Origin: Marimonas arenosa
GTDB taxonomy: Bacteria > Pseudomonadota > Alphaproteobacteria > Rhodobacterales > Rhodobacteraceae
Direction of reading: 5' to 3'
Assembly (NCBI RefSeq): GCF_030848945.1
Contig: NZ_JANHAX010000002.1
Location: 741,784 to 805,783, forward strand
DNA: 64,000 nt
The stretch's first letter is position 1. Every line of letters begins with the position of its first letter. This document shows, piece by piece, positions 7,317 through 16,159 of the stretch. The position numbers and the translations under genes are program-made. Under the pieces are notes generated by a model. It ran no database searches. It saw nothing but the letters and a program-made list of their open reading frames with translations, and was not told the DNA's origin.

Positions 7317-10300
7317 TCAGGCCGCGCCGCCGAGCAGGGCGGTGTTGCCGCCCGAAGCGGTGGTGTCGACGCAAACATGGCGCTCGTGCATCGTGTGGCC
7401 GATATCCGGCGTACCGGTGATCAGCGGCAGGATCGGTCCGGACCGGGTGGCAAGCGCCCGGGCAATGGCCTGTGCCTGGTCGGGCGGTCCCCAGTACAGC
7501 ACACCGGAGAAGCCCGTGAGCGTGGCCAACGCGTCGGGCGGTAGGGCGCCGGTGGCAGTGACCGCGCTGCCACCCAGGGCCCGCACCAGGCGGGCCTGTT
7601 CGGCGGCTGCATCCCTGCCGGGGCCGAGGCAGATCAGCGGCGGCCTTGGAAACGTGGTGAGCCTGTTCGATTCCCCGGTCGGACCGGGCAGCACCTGGGT
7701 GTGGCCGCCGCCGGCGGTGGCTGTGCCGGCGATCCGCTGCTGCATCTCGTCGGCCGGCATCGGCACCGACCAATCGGTCGCTGCTGCGCGGGCCGGGTTG
7801 GCGGCAAACCGCGCCAGGTAATGCGGCCCGCCGGCCTTGGGACCGGTGCCCGAGAGACCTTCGCCACCGAACGGTTGCGAGCCCACGATGGCGCCGATCT
7901 GGTTGCGGTTGACATAGATGTTGCCGGCATGGACCGCATCCGAGACATGCTGGACGCGGTCGTCGATCCGGGTTTGCAGGCCGAAGGTGAGGCCGTAGCC
8001 GGTGGCGTTGATGGCAGCGATCACGTCGTCGAGGTCGTCGGCCCGGAAAGTGGCGAGATGCAGGACCGGGCCGAAAATTTCGCGCTCGAGTGCCGCGATA
8101 CCGGTCACCTTGATGAGTGTGGGGGCGATGAAATTGCCGGCATTGGGGGTGCGCAACTCGTGCAGCAAGTTGCCGTCGGCGCGCGCAGCGGCGATATGGG
8201 CGGCGATACCGTCGCGCGCCTCGGCGTCGATCACCGGGCCGACGTCGGTCGAGAGCTGCCAGGGATCGCCGATGGCCAGTTCCGACATCGCGCCCGTGAG
8301 CATCTCGGTGAAGGGACCCGCGATATCCTCCTGCACGTAGAGGCAGCGCAGCGCCGAGCAGCGCTGGCCGGCGGACTGAAAGGCGCCTTCGACGATCGCC
8401 TGCACCGCCTGTTCGGGCAGCGCGGTCGAGTCGACGATCATCGCGTTGAGCCCGCCGGTTTCGGCGATCAGCGGCGCGCCTGGGGCGAGATTCTCGGCCA
8501 TGGCGCGGCGGATGATCTGGGCGGTCTCGGTCGAACCGGTGAAGGCGACGCCATCGACGCGCGGGTCGGAGGTGAGTGCGGCACCGACCGCGCCCGCGCC
8601 GGGCAGCAGTTGCAAGGCGCTGCGAGGAACCCCGGCCTCGTGCAGCAATTCGATGGCGCGGTGGGCGATCAGCGGCGTCTGCTCGGCCGGTTTGGCCAGC
8701 ACGGCGTTGCCGGCGGCAAGGGCGGCGGCGATCTGGCCGGTGAAGATGGCAAGCGGAAAGTTCCAGGGGCTGATGCAGGTGAAGGTGCCTGCGGGCGGGT
8801 CTTCCGGGGCATTGGCGGCGTAGTAGCGCAGGAAATCCACCGCTTCGCGAAGCTCGGCCACGGCGTCGGGTAGGGTTTTACCGGCCTCGCGGGCGAGCAG
8901 CGCGAAGATTTCGCCGAAGTTTTCCTCATAGAGGTCGGCGGCGCGGGTCAGGATCGTGGCGCGCTGCGCCGCCGTGGTCGCCCAGGAGGCGGCGGCAGCC
9001 AACGCGGTTTCGATGTCGGCCGGGCTGGCGAAGGCGACGCTGCCGGGCTGGTCGGCGGGATCGGCGGGGTTCTGCACCGGTTGCGGGGTCTCGGGGGCGG
9101 CATCGCCGGCCAGCAGCGGAACCGCGTTCCAGGCGACCTGGAAGTACGGCGCCCGGGCACTGTCGATCGTGTCGAGCGTGGGAGTGTGGGTGAGGTCGAA
9201 GCCGCGGGAATTGACCCGCTCCGGAGCGAAGAGTACGGGGCCTGTCGGCAGGTCAGGCTTCGGGGCGGTGAGCGCATCGAACGGGTCGCGGGCGACCTCT
9301 TCCGGTGGCACGGTTTCGTCGACGATCTGGTTGACGAAGCTGGAATTTGCGCCGTTTTCCAGCAGCCGACGGACGAGATAGGCCAGAAGATCGCGATGCG
9401 CGCCAACCGGGGCATAGATGCGGCAGCGGGTGTTTTCGCTGGTCATGATGATATCGTGCAGCGCCTCGCCCATGCCATGCAGGCGTTGGAATTCGAAAGC
9501 GCTCGTGGCGATGTCCATCTGGTGCGCCATGTCGAGCACGGCGGCGGTGGTATGGGCGTTGTGAGTGGCGAATTGCGGGTAGATCCGGTCGGTCATGCCG
9601 AGCAGTTTGCGGGCGTTGGCGATGTAACTGACATCGGTAGCGGATTTGCGGGTGAAGACCGGGAAGGCGGGCAGGCCTTCGACCTGGGCGCGCTTGATTT
9701 CGGTATCCCAGTAGGCGCCCTTGACGAGGCGCACCATCAGGCGGCGGTCGGTTTTCTCGGCCAGTTCAAGGAGGTGGTCGAGCACCGCACCGGCGCGCTG
9801 GCCATAGGCTTGTACCACGACGCCGAACCCGTCCCACCCGGCCAGCGCCGGTTCGCGCAGCACGGTTTCGATGACGTCGAGCGAAAGGGTCAGCCGGTCG
9901 GCCTCTTCGGCGTCGATGTTGAGGCCCATGCGGGCGGATTTCGCGAGGATGGCCAGCGAGCGCAAGCGCGGGACGAGTTCGTCCATCACCCGGGCGTGCT
10001 GGGCCAGTTCGTAGCGAGGATGCAACGCCGAGAGCTTGACCGAGATGCCGGGATTGGCGCGGATATCGGTTGAGGTGCAGGCGGTGGCGATGGCGGTGAT
10101 GGCGCGGGAATAGGCGAGGTGGTAGCGGGCGGCGTCGGCCTCGGTGCGGGCGGCTTCGCCCAGCATGTCGTAGGAATAGGTGTAGCCCTTGGCCTCCATC
10201 TTGGCGGCGCGATCCATGGCTGCGGCGATGTTTTCACCCAGCACGAACTGGCGGCCCATTTCCTTCATCGCGCGGGAGACGGCGGTGCGGATCACCGGTT

Positions 10301-10751
10301 CACCCAGCCGCTTGACCGCGCCGCGCAGCGTGCCGATGAGGCCCGGTTCGGGGTCGTCGAGCACCTTGCCGGTGAGCATCAGCGCCCAGGTCGAAGCGTT
10401 GACCAGCGGTGAGGTCGACTGGCCCATGTGCCGGGCCCAGTCGGAGGGCGCGATCTTGTCTTCGATCAGCGCGTCGATCGTGTCGGCGTCGGGCACCCGC
10501 AGCAGTGCCTCGGCCAGGCACATCAGCGCGATGCCTTCGTCGGTCGAGAGGCCGTATTCGGCGAGAAACACCTCCATCAGCCCCGGGTGCGATCGGGCAC
10601 GGATGTCGCGAACCAGGTTCGCCGCACGGGTCGAGATACGAGCACGTGCGCCGGCGTCGACCGCGGCGGTTTCGGTCAGGCGGGCGATCACGTCGGTCTC
10701 GTCAGCGTAGGTCAGGACGTCGAGCGCGGCCAGATTGGCAGAAAGCGGCAT
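7317..10751 (-). CDS. putA: Bifunctional proline dehydrogenase / L-glutamate gamma-semialdehyde dehydrogenase PutA
   Basis: An 1144-residue enzyme that oxidises proline to glutamate. The first half is the FAD-dependent PRODH barrel, with the RLVKGAYWDTEIKRAQ motif. The second half is the NAD-dependent aldehyde dehydrogenase, with FTGSTETAQ and the catalytic Cys798 in SAGQRCSALR. A C-terminal ALDH-like tail follows. The ribbon-helix-helix DNA-binding domain of enterobacterial PutA is absent, so this protein does not repress its own gene. The start is set at ATG 10751 because AAGGAG lies 6 bases upstream; an in-frame TTG at 10757 is less likely. An Lrp-type regulator is transcribed divergently. 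Confidence 0.95.
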   Translation of the reverse strand: MPLSANLAALDVLTYADETDVIARLTETAAVDAGARARISTRAANLVRDIRARSHPGLMEVFLAEYGLSTDEGIALMCLAEALLRVPDADTIDALIEDKIAPSDWARHMGQSTSPLVNASTWALMLTGKVLDDPEPGLIGTLRGAVKRLGEPVIRTAVSRAMKEMGRQFVLGENIAAAMDRAAKMEAKGYTYSYDMLGEAARTEADAARYHLAYSRAITAIATACTSTDIRANPGISVKLSALHPRYELAQHARVMDELVPRLRSLAILAKSARMGLNIDAEEADRLTLSLDVIETVLREPALAGWDGFGVVVQAYGQRAGAVLDHLLELAEKTDRRLMVRLVKGAYWDTEIKRAQVEGLPAFPVFTRKSATDVSYIANARKLLGMTDRIYPQFATHNAHTTAAVLDMAHQMDIATSAFEFQRLHGMGEALHDIIMTSENTRCRIYAPVGAHRDLLAYLVRRLLENGANSSFVNQIVDETVPPEEVARDPFDALTAPKPDLPTGPVLFAPERVNSRGFDLTHTPTLDTIDSARAPYFQVAWNAVPLLAGDAAPETPQPVQNPADPADQPGSVAFASPADIETALAAAASWATTAAQRATILTRAADLYEENFGEIFALLAREAGKTLPDAVAELREAVDFLRYYAANAPEDPPAGTFTCISPWNFPLAIFTGQIAAALAAGNAVLAKPAEQTPLIAHRAIELLHEAGVPRSALQLLPGAGAVGAALTSDPRVDGVAFTGSTETAQIIRRAMAENLAPGAPLIAETGGLNAMIVDSTALPEQAVQAIVEGAFQSAGQRCSALRCLYVQEDIAGPFTEMLTGAMSELAIGDPWQLSTDVGPVIDAEARDGIAAHIAAARADGNLLHELRTPNAGNFIAPTLIKVTGIAALEREIFGPVLHLATFRADDLDDVIAAINATGYGLTFGLQTRIDDRVQHVSDAVHAGNIYVNRNQIGAIVGSQPFGGEGLSGTGPKAGGPHYLARFAANPARAAATDWSVPMPADEMQQRIAGTATAGGGHTQVLPGPTGESNRLTTFPRPPLICLGPGRDAAAEQARLVRALGGSAVTATGALPPDALATLTGFSGVLYWGPPDQAQAIARALATRSGPILPLITGTPDIGHTMHERHVCVDTTASGGNTALLGGAA

Positions 10752-10831
10752 GGGCAACTCCTTGCGTTTGGTCTAGAGTAACATGCTGTGAGACGGCAAA
10801 CCGCCTTAATGAAGGCATTTTCAAGGGACAA

Positions 10832-11323
10832 ATGGCTGGAAATGACATCAATGACGGGTTTACGGTGCTAGACCTGTTCGACCGCAGGATCCTTTCGGTT
10901 CTGGCCGGCGAAGGGCGGATCAGCGTCACCGATCTGGCGCGGCGGATCGGGCTGTCGAAATCACCCACTCAGGCGCGACTGAAACGGCTGGAGGAAAGTG
11001 GCATCATTCTTGGCTATCGTGCGATGTTCGACGCGGTGCGGTTGGGGCTCGATCACGTGGCTTTTGTCGAGGTCCGGCTTTCAGACACGCGCGAGGCAGC
11101 GCTCCGGGCCTTCAATGCGGCGGTGGCGAAGATTCCGGAGGTGGAACAGGCGCATATGATGGCCGCGGGGTTCGATTACCTGCTGAAGGTGCGGACGCGG
11201 GACATGCAGCAATTTCGCCGGGTCCTGGGCGAGGACATCTCGGCGCTGCCGCATGTCGCCAGCACTTCGACCTATGTGGCGATGCAGGCGGTGAAGGAGG
11301 AAGGGCTCGCGGATGTGATTTGA
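10832..11323 (+). CDS. putR: Lrp/AsnC family regulator, probable PutR
   Basis: A 163-residue Lrp/AsnC protein with an N-terminal winged HTH (FDRRILSVLAGEGRISVTDLARRIGLSKSP, given here in two parts: residues about 14-43) and a C-terminal RAM ligand-binding domain (AHMMAAGFDYLLKVRTRD). It lies back to back with putA across 80 bp, the arrangement of proline-responsive PutR activators in Rhodobacter and Agrobacterium. It probably activates putA when proline is present, binding in the shared 10752-10831 interval. The ATG at 10832 is preceded by AAGGGA. Confidence 0.85.
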   Translation: MAGNDINDGFTVLDLFDRRILSVLAGEGRISVTDLARRIGLSKSPTQARLKRLEESGIILGYRAMFDAVRLGLDHVAFVEVRLSDTREAALRAFNAAVAKIPEVEQAHMMAAGFDYLLKVRTRDMQQFRRVLGEDISALPHVASTSTYVAMQAVKEEGLADVI

Positions 11324-11355
11324 CCAGCGTGCCGCGCGTTGCGCATGATCGGGAC

Positions 11356-11916
11356 ATGAAAGAGAGTTTGATTGGACTGGTGATGCTGGCGAGCGCGGCG
11401 ACGGCCGGTGAGTGCCCGCCAGTGCCGGATCATTCGGTGGACCTGGCGCGGTTGGTCGAGGAGGTGCGGCAAGCGCGCGATGCCGGCGCCGCGCAGGCCG
11501 TCGTGGGCGAGATGTGGACGTTGTGGACCGATGCGCCCGACGATCTGGCGCAGGCGGCGCTGGATCATGGAATATACATGCGCGACCGGCGCGATTTCGC
11601 CGGGGCGCTGGCCGAGTTCGACTGGCTGGTCGGCTACTGCCCGGACTACGCCGAGGGGTACAACCAACGCGCCTTCGCGCATTTCCTGCGGCGCGATTTC
11701 GAGGCGGCACTTCCCGATCTGACCCGGGCGCTTGAACTGAACCCGACACATCTGGGGGCGCTCAGCGGGCGGGCGATGACGTTGATCGCGCTGGGCCGCG
11801 AGGCAGAGGCGCAGGCGGATTTGCGGGTGGCGGTCGGGCTGAACCCTTGGCTGCCCGAGCGGCGGCTGCTGCAGGACACGGACGGGGCGCCCCTGGCGGG
11901 GGAATCCGATCTCTAG
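11356..11916 (+). CDS. Tetratricopeptide-repeat protein, probably exported
   Basis: A 186-residue protein starting with a short signal-like segment (MKESLIGLVMLASAATAGE). At least two TPR units follow: FAGALAEFDWLVGYCPDYAEGYNQ and FEAALPDLTRALELNPTHLGAL regions (about residues 79-135), plus a weaker third unit to residue 170. Such periplasmic TPR proteins are generic protein-protein scaffolds. It follows the Lrp gene by 32 bp but shows no functional connection to proline use. Confidence 0.7.
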   Translation: MKESLIGLVMLASAATAGECPPVPDHSVDLARLVEEVRQARDAGAAQAVVGEMWTLWTDAPDDLAQAALDHGIYMRDRRDFAGALAEFDWLVGYCPDYAEGYNQRAFAHFLRRDFEAALPDLTRALELNPTHLGALSGRAMTLIALGREAEAQADLRVAVGLNPWLPERRLLQDTDGAPLAGESDL

Positions 11917-11928
11917 GCCCGGTGCGGG

Positions 11929-12465
11929 TCAGTCGTGTCCGGGCACGAGGCGTTTGAACATTCTGCCGATCCCGGCGCCGCGGGCAATGCGTTTCGACGG
12001 CGCGATACGGGTTTCCCGGCGCGCGCGGGCAATCCGGCGCGAACGGCTGGTGGCCTTATAGAGCAGGTAGAGGCCGCCGAGGATCGACAACATCAGACCG
12101 AAGCCCTTGATCCATTCCGCCATGAGCACGGTGCGCGCCATCGCCGGGTCGAGCCGCATCGTGGCTAGCAAGGCCGAGAAGGCAATGACAGTGATGACCT
12201 CGCCCGTGTTGACCATGCGCAGCACCGGGATTCGCAACCAGAGCTTGAGCCCGGCAATACGATCGGCGGTGAAAACGTAGACCAGCCAGAGCACGATCAG
12301 GCCGTAGCGCAGGCCGGTGTCGTACTCGCCTGGTTGCTTGCCCGATATCAGCATGCCGACGAAAAGAATGGCTAGCGGAGCAAAGGCGATTGCGAGCGCC
12401 ATCAGCATGCCTTGCTGAAATGCACGCTTCGAGTCGTCCTTGCTATACTGCGTATCCTCGCTCAT
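11929..12465 (-). CDS. Membrane protein of unknown function
   Basis: A 178-residue protein with about four hydrophobic segments (residues roughly 18-40, 52-66, 86-102, 115-135) and a very basic C-terminus (RSRRIARARRETRIAPSKRIARG). The basic tail suggests the C-terminus is cytoplasmic. I do not recognise a family. It ends close to the convergent TPR gene and starts about 130 bp from the tRNA. Confidence 0.6.
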   Translation of the reverse strand: MSEDTQYSKDDSKRAFQQGMLMALAIAFAPLAILFVGMLISGKQPGEYDTGLRYGLIVLWLVYVFTADRIAGLKLWLRIPVLRMVNTGEVITVIAFSALLATMRLDPAMARTVLMAEWIKGFGLMLSILGGLYLLYKATSRSRRIARARRETRIAPSKRIARGAGIGRMFKRLVPGHD

Positions 12466-12595
12466 GACCTGACAGGTACCGTGACATTTAGGCGAGATTT
12501 TGGCACGAAGGGTGTATTCCCGTGCTTTACATGTGGTCCGCGTCGGCTATTTTCCGCCGGTGGGTTGCGCGCTGTGAGCGGTGGCGCGGCCTCGT

Positions 12596-12681
12596 GCGGG
12601 CGTGATGGAATGGTAGACATATCGGACTTAAAATCCGAAGGCCTTTGTGCCGTGTGGGTTCGAGTCCCACCGCCCGCACCA
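12596..12681 (+). tRNA. tRNA-Leu (anticodon TAA)
   Basis: The acceptor arms GCGGGCG (12596-12602) and CGCCCGC (12671-12677) pair perfectly, followed by discriminator A and an encoded CCA (12679-12681). The anticodon stem TCGGA/TCCGA encloses the loop CTTAAAA, giving anticodon TAA for leucine UUA codons. A long variable arm and the GGTTCGAGTCC T-arm are typical of tRNA-Leu. No integrase or att-like duplication was seen next to it. Confidence 0.95.
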
Positions 12682-12815
12682 TATCCCGTCGACCGAATGT
12701 CCGAGGCCGGTTGAGGACAGTTCGGTATCGGGGTGGTCGTCTGACGCGCACTCTTGTGCGCAAGCGCGGCTTGGGTTTCTGAACGTGAGCGCCGGACGTG
12801 GTCCCACGACTGAGG

Positions 12816-13676
12816 TCAACCGGTTGACGTCCCCCTGGCGAAGGCCGCCAGCGCGGTGCGCACGGTGGTGCGATCGTCGCTGACATGCGCGGCGAGCGCC
12901 AGCCTGCGCGTGGCCCGGGGCAGGGGAGCGCAGGACATGGAATCTGACAGGGGTCGGGCATAGACGCGCTGTGGCACGACCGAGGCGCCGAAACCACGGG
13001 CGACGAGGTTTTCCACCGCGTCGATGCTATCGAACTCGATGGCGGCGGTGATGGCATGAGGCGCCAGCAGCGCAGCGATCTGGGCACCGAGCCAGGTGGC
13101 GCGGGAAAAGCCGATAAACGGCAGATCGGGCAGCGCGGCGAGCGGGTCGGGCGGCAATGCGGTGTCCTTGGGGGCCACCACATAGAGCGGCTCGTGCCCG
13201 ATGTCGGTGAGCGTCAGCCCGGGTGGCGGCGCGGCGGGCGCGGTGAGAACGGCATAGGTGAGCCGACCGGTTTCGACCTGCTCGGCCAAGTCGCCGGATA
13301 ATCCAGAGGAAATGCGGATCGACAGTCCCGGGAATCGTGTCTGCATCCGTTCCAGCACCACTGGCAGCAGGGTCTGCAGGGTGGTGGGCACGAAGCCGAT
13401 GCGAATGTCGCCGGTCGTGCTGTCGGGCGCGGCGAGGCGCATCAGCGCGTCGAAATCGGCCAGCACCTGCTCGGCCCGGGTGGCGAGGGTCAGGCCGAAG
13501 GGGGTCAGTCGGGCCGGTCGGCGGCCCTTGATCATAACGGCGCGGCCAAGGGAGTCCTCAAGCCGTTTCATCTGCAGCGAGATCGCGGAATGCGACAGGT
13601 GGACAGCCGCCGCCGCCGCCGACAGACTGCCGGTATCGCGGATGGCCAGGAGGGTTCGGAGCTGGTCGGGCTGCAT
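12816..13676 (-). CDS. LysR-type regulator of the desulfinase-like cluster
   Basis: A 286-residue LysR protein: an N-terminal winged HTH (LRTLLAIRDTGSLSAAAAAV then LSHSAISLQMKRLEDSLG, residues 6-44) and a periplasmic-binding-like effector domain. It is transcribed away from the CoA-transferase gene across about 100 bp, the classic LysR geometry, so it most likely activates the CoA-transferase / dehydrogenase-like / ThDP-enzyme operon in response to the substrate or its CoA ester. A LysR gene beside CoA-transferase and desulfinase genes is also known in 3,3'-thiodipropionate degraders. Confidence 0.8.
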   Translation of the reverse strand: MQPDQLRTLLAIRDTGSLSAAAAAVHLSHSAISLQMKRLEDSLGRAVMIKGRRPARLTPFGLTLATRAEQVLADFDALMRLAAPDSTTGDIRIGFVPTTLQTLLPVVLERMQTRFPGLSIRISSGLSGDLAEQVETGRLTYAVLTAPAAPPPGLTLTDIGHEPLYVVAPKDTALPPDPLAALPDLPFIGFSRATWLGAQIAALLAPHAITAAIEFDSIDAVENLVARGFGASVVPQRVYARPLSDSMSCAPLPRATRRLALAAHVSDDRTTVRTALAAFARGTSTG

Positions 13677-13777
13677 CGCTATTGTCTATTTTGCCAACAT
13701 AGTAATTTCAATAATGTCGTTTCTGCTAACAAGCGGAATCGCGTTAAGCTGGTCGGGTGACAGCAAGGACGATGGAC

Positions 13778-14959
13778 ATGCCCGGGCCTCTGGACGGTAT
13801 CCGCATTCTCGATCTCAGCCGTATCCTAGCGGGGCCGTTTGCCACGCAGCTGCTGGGTGACATGGGCGCGGACGTGATCAAGATAGAACGTCCGGGACGC
13901 GGCGACGATACCCGCGCCTGGGGGCCACCCTTCGTGACCGGAGCCGACGGCACGGACCTGCCCGAGAGCGCCTATTACCTGTCTGCCAATCGCAACAAAC
14001 GGTCGGTGGCGGTGGACATGGCCACGGAAGAGGGGGCGCGGCTGATCCGGCGGTTGGCGGGCGAATGCGACGTGGTGATCGAGAATTTCAAGCCCGGAGG
14101 TCTGCGGAAATACGGGCTCGATCACGACAGCCTGAGGGCGCTTTACCCTGGATTGATCTATTGCTCGATTTCGGGGTTCGGACAGACCGGGCCGAATGCG
14201 CATCGCCCCGGGTATGATCTGCTGGCGCAGGCGATGTCTGGGATCATGGCGATTACCGGAGATCCCGAGGGCGAGCCGATGAAGGTCGGGGTCGGAATCG
14301 CAGATGTCATGTGCGGCATGTATGCGGCCAATGCCATTCAAGCGGCGCTGATCCACAAGATGAAGACCGGTGAGGGCCAGCATATCGACATAGCCCTGGC
14401 CGATACCACGGTGAGCTGGCTGGTCAATGCCGGGACGAATTACCTGCTGGGTGGGGGCGCGGAACGGCTTGGCAATGCGCACCCCAATATCGTGCCCTAT
14501 CAGGTGTTCCGGGTGGCCGATGGCCACGTCATCTTGGCGGCGGGCAATGACACGCAGTTCGCGCGGTTCTGCGGCATCATCGGGCGGCCCGAACTGGCCG
14601 GGGACGCACGATTTGCCACCAACCCGGCGCGGCTGGAAAACCGCGAGATGCTGATTGCGGAGTTGCAGAGCGAGCTGGCGGGATGGGAAAAGGCGGTGCT
14701 GATCGCACGGATGGAGGAAGCCGGCGTGCCGGGCGGGCCGATCAACACCCTGTCGGAGGTTTTCAGCGGCGACCAGGTCAAGGCCCGGGACATGCGGATC
14801 GCAATGGAGTTTCCCGGTGCGGCGCGGGGGCAAGTGGACCTGATCGGCAACCCGGTGAAGTTTTCCGCTACGCCGGTCACGTATCGCCGTCCGCCGCCGC
14901 AATGCGGGGCGCATACCGACGAGGTTCTGGAAGAATTGCTGGGCGAGGCAGGGGAGTAG
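13778..14959 (+). CDS. CaiB/BaiF (class III) CoA-transferase
   Basis: A 393-residue family III CoA-transferase: LDLSRILAGPFATQLLGDMGAD at the N-terminus (residues 11-32, split motif), IERPGRGDDTR, and Asp147 in RPGYDLLAQ at the position of the catalytic aspartate that forms the acyl anhydride. ATG 13778 is preferred because AAGGA (13765-13769) is 8 bases upstream; GTG 13757 and ATG 13772 are alternatives. It would load CoA from a donor such as succinyl-CoA onto a carboxylate. Three bases separate it from the next gene, whose active site suggests that the acid is a sulfinate such as 3-sulfinopropionate. Confidence 0.85.
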   Translation: MPGPLDGIRILDLSRILAGPFATQLLGDMGADVIKIERPGRGDDTRAWGPPFVTGADGTDLPESAYYLSANRNKRSVAVDMATEEGARLIRRLAGECDVVIENFKPGGLRKYGLDHDSLRALYPGLIYCSISGFGQTGPNAHRPGYDLLAQAMSGIMAITGDPEGEPMKVGVGIADVMCGMYAANAIQAALIHKMKTGEGQHIDIALADTTVSWLVNAGTNYLLGGGAERLGNAHPNIVPYQVFRVADGHVILAAGNDTQFARFCGIIGRPELAGDARFATNPARLENREMLIAELQSELAGWEKAVLIARMEEAGVPGGPINTLSEVFSGDQVKARDMRIAMEFPGAARGQVDLIGNPVKFSATPVTYRRPPPQCGAHTDEVLEELLGEAGE

Positions 14960-14962
14960 AGC

Positions 14963-16159
14963 ATGTACTATCTGACCGACGATCACCGCGCGTTGCAGGC
15001 GGCCGCGCGCAAGCTGGCGCAGGGCGTGATTGCCGAGCGCGCGGCCGAGGTGGACCGGACCGAGTCCTATCCCTGGCACAATGTCGAAGCGCTGACACAG
15101 GCCGGGTTCATGGGAATGACGATTCCTAAGGCCTATGGCGGTTTGGGGCTGAGCTATATGGACGCGGTGCTGGTGATCGAGGAGATGGCCAAGGTCTGCG
15201 GTGTCACCGGCCGGATCGTGGTGGAGGCCAACATGGGCGCGATCGGGGCGGTGATGAAATATGGCTCGGAGGCGCAGAAGCGACTGGCGGCAAAGCTGGT
15301 GCTGGCCGGCGATAAGCCGGCGATCTGCATCACCGAGCCGGGGGCCGGTTCGGCGGCGACCGAGATGAGCACGACCGCCGAAAAGGTGCAGGGGGGCTAT
15401 GTGCTGAACGGCACCAAGCACTGGATTACCGGCGGAGGAGTGTCAAAGTTCCATCTGATCTTTGCGCGGGTGGTGGAAGACGGGGCGTTCAAGGGAATCG
15501 GTGGCTTCATTGCCATCCGGGACGAGACCGGGGGGCTGAAAATCGGGCGGCGCGAGCCGGCGATGGGACTGCGCGGGATTCCCGAGACAGAAGTGATTTT
15601 CGAAGATATGGAGATCGCCGACGACATGGTGGTGATCCCGCCCGAAGGCGTGAAGCGCGGCTTTGCCGGGCTGATGAATGCCTATAACGGGCAGAGGATC
15701 GGGGCGGCGACCGTGGCGCTCGGCGTAGCGCAGGGGGCCTATGAGCTGGCTCTGGACTATGCCAAGACGCGGCAGCAGTTCGGCCGGCCGATTGCCGAGT
15801 TTCAGGGTTTGCAGTGGATGCTGGCCGATATGTCGATCGGGCTGTCGGCGGCGCGCGGTCTGATCCATAACGCGGCGATGAATGCTGGTCGGGGTTTCCC
15901 GGACATGCGCGAGGCGGCGCAAGCCAAGGTGCTGGCCAGCGAGACGGCGATCAAGGTCACGAACGATGCGTTGCAGATCCACGGCAGCGCCGGGTATTCG
16001 CGCAACCTGCCGCTGGAGCGGATGGCGCGGGATGCGCGGATGTTCACCATCGGCGGCGGAACGGCGCAGGTGTTGCGTACCCAGGTCGCGGGCAGCCTTC
16101 TCGGTATGAAGGTACCGCAGACGCGGGATGGGTATGCGCGGCTGGCAGGAGACAGATGA
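14963..16159 (+). CDS. acd: Acyl-CoA dehydrogenase superfamily protein, probable 3-sulfinopropanoyl-CoA desulfinase
   Basis: A 398-residue FAD protein of the acyl-CoA dehydrogenase fold (ITEPGAGSAATEM, KHWITGGGVSK, QFGRPIAEFQGLQW). Both positions that can hold the catalytic glutamate in true dehydrogenases are changed: the helix-G position is Gln244 (YNGQRIG), and the 'YEGT' site reads IGGGT, with Gly365. Arg84 is also present. Arg84, Gln and loss of the glutamate are the features reported for the desulfinase AcdDPN7 of Advenella, and ends such as MKVPQTRDGY also recall it. The inferred reaction is 3-sulfinopropanoyl-CoA plus water to propanoyl-CoA plus sulfite. The alternative is an unassigned dehydrogenase. 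The fold is certain; the specificity is inference from memory, not from an alignment. Confidence 0.7.
   Translation: MYYLTDDHRALQAAARKLAQGVIAERAAEVDRTESYPWHNVEALTQAGFMGMTIPKAYGGLGLSYMDAVLVIEEMAKVCGVTGRIVVEANMGAIGAVMKYGSEAQKRLAAKLVLAGDKPAICITEPGAGSAATEMSTTAEKVQGGYVLNGTKHWITGGGVSKFHLIFARVVEDGAFKGIGGFIAIRDETGGLKIGRREPAMGLRGIPETEVIFEDMEIADDMVVIPPEGVKRGFAGLMNAYNGQRIGAATVALGVAQGAYELALDYAKTRQQFGRPIAEFQGLQWMLADMSIGLSAARGLIHNAAMNAGRGFPDMREAAQAKVLASETAIKVTNDALQIHGSAGYSRNLPLERMARDARMFTIGGGTAQVLRTQVAGSLLGMKVPQTRDGYARLAGDR

Noticed and set aside
12596..13676. Genomic island inserted at tRNA-Leu
   Set aside because: No integrase, no repeat of the tRNA 3' end nearby, and flanking genes look ordinary.
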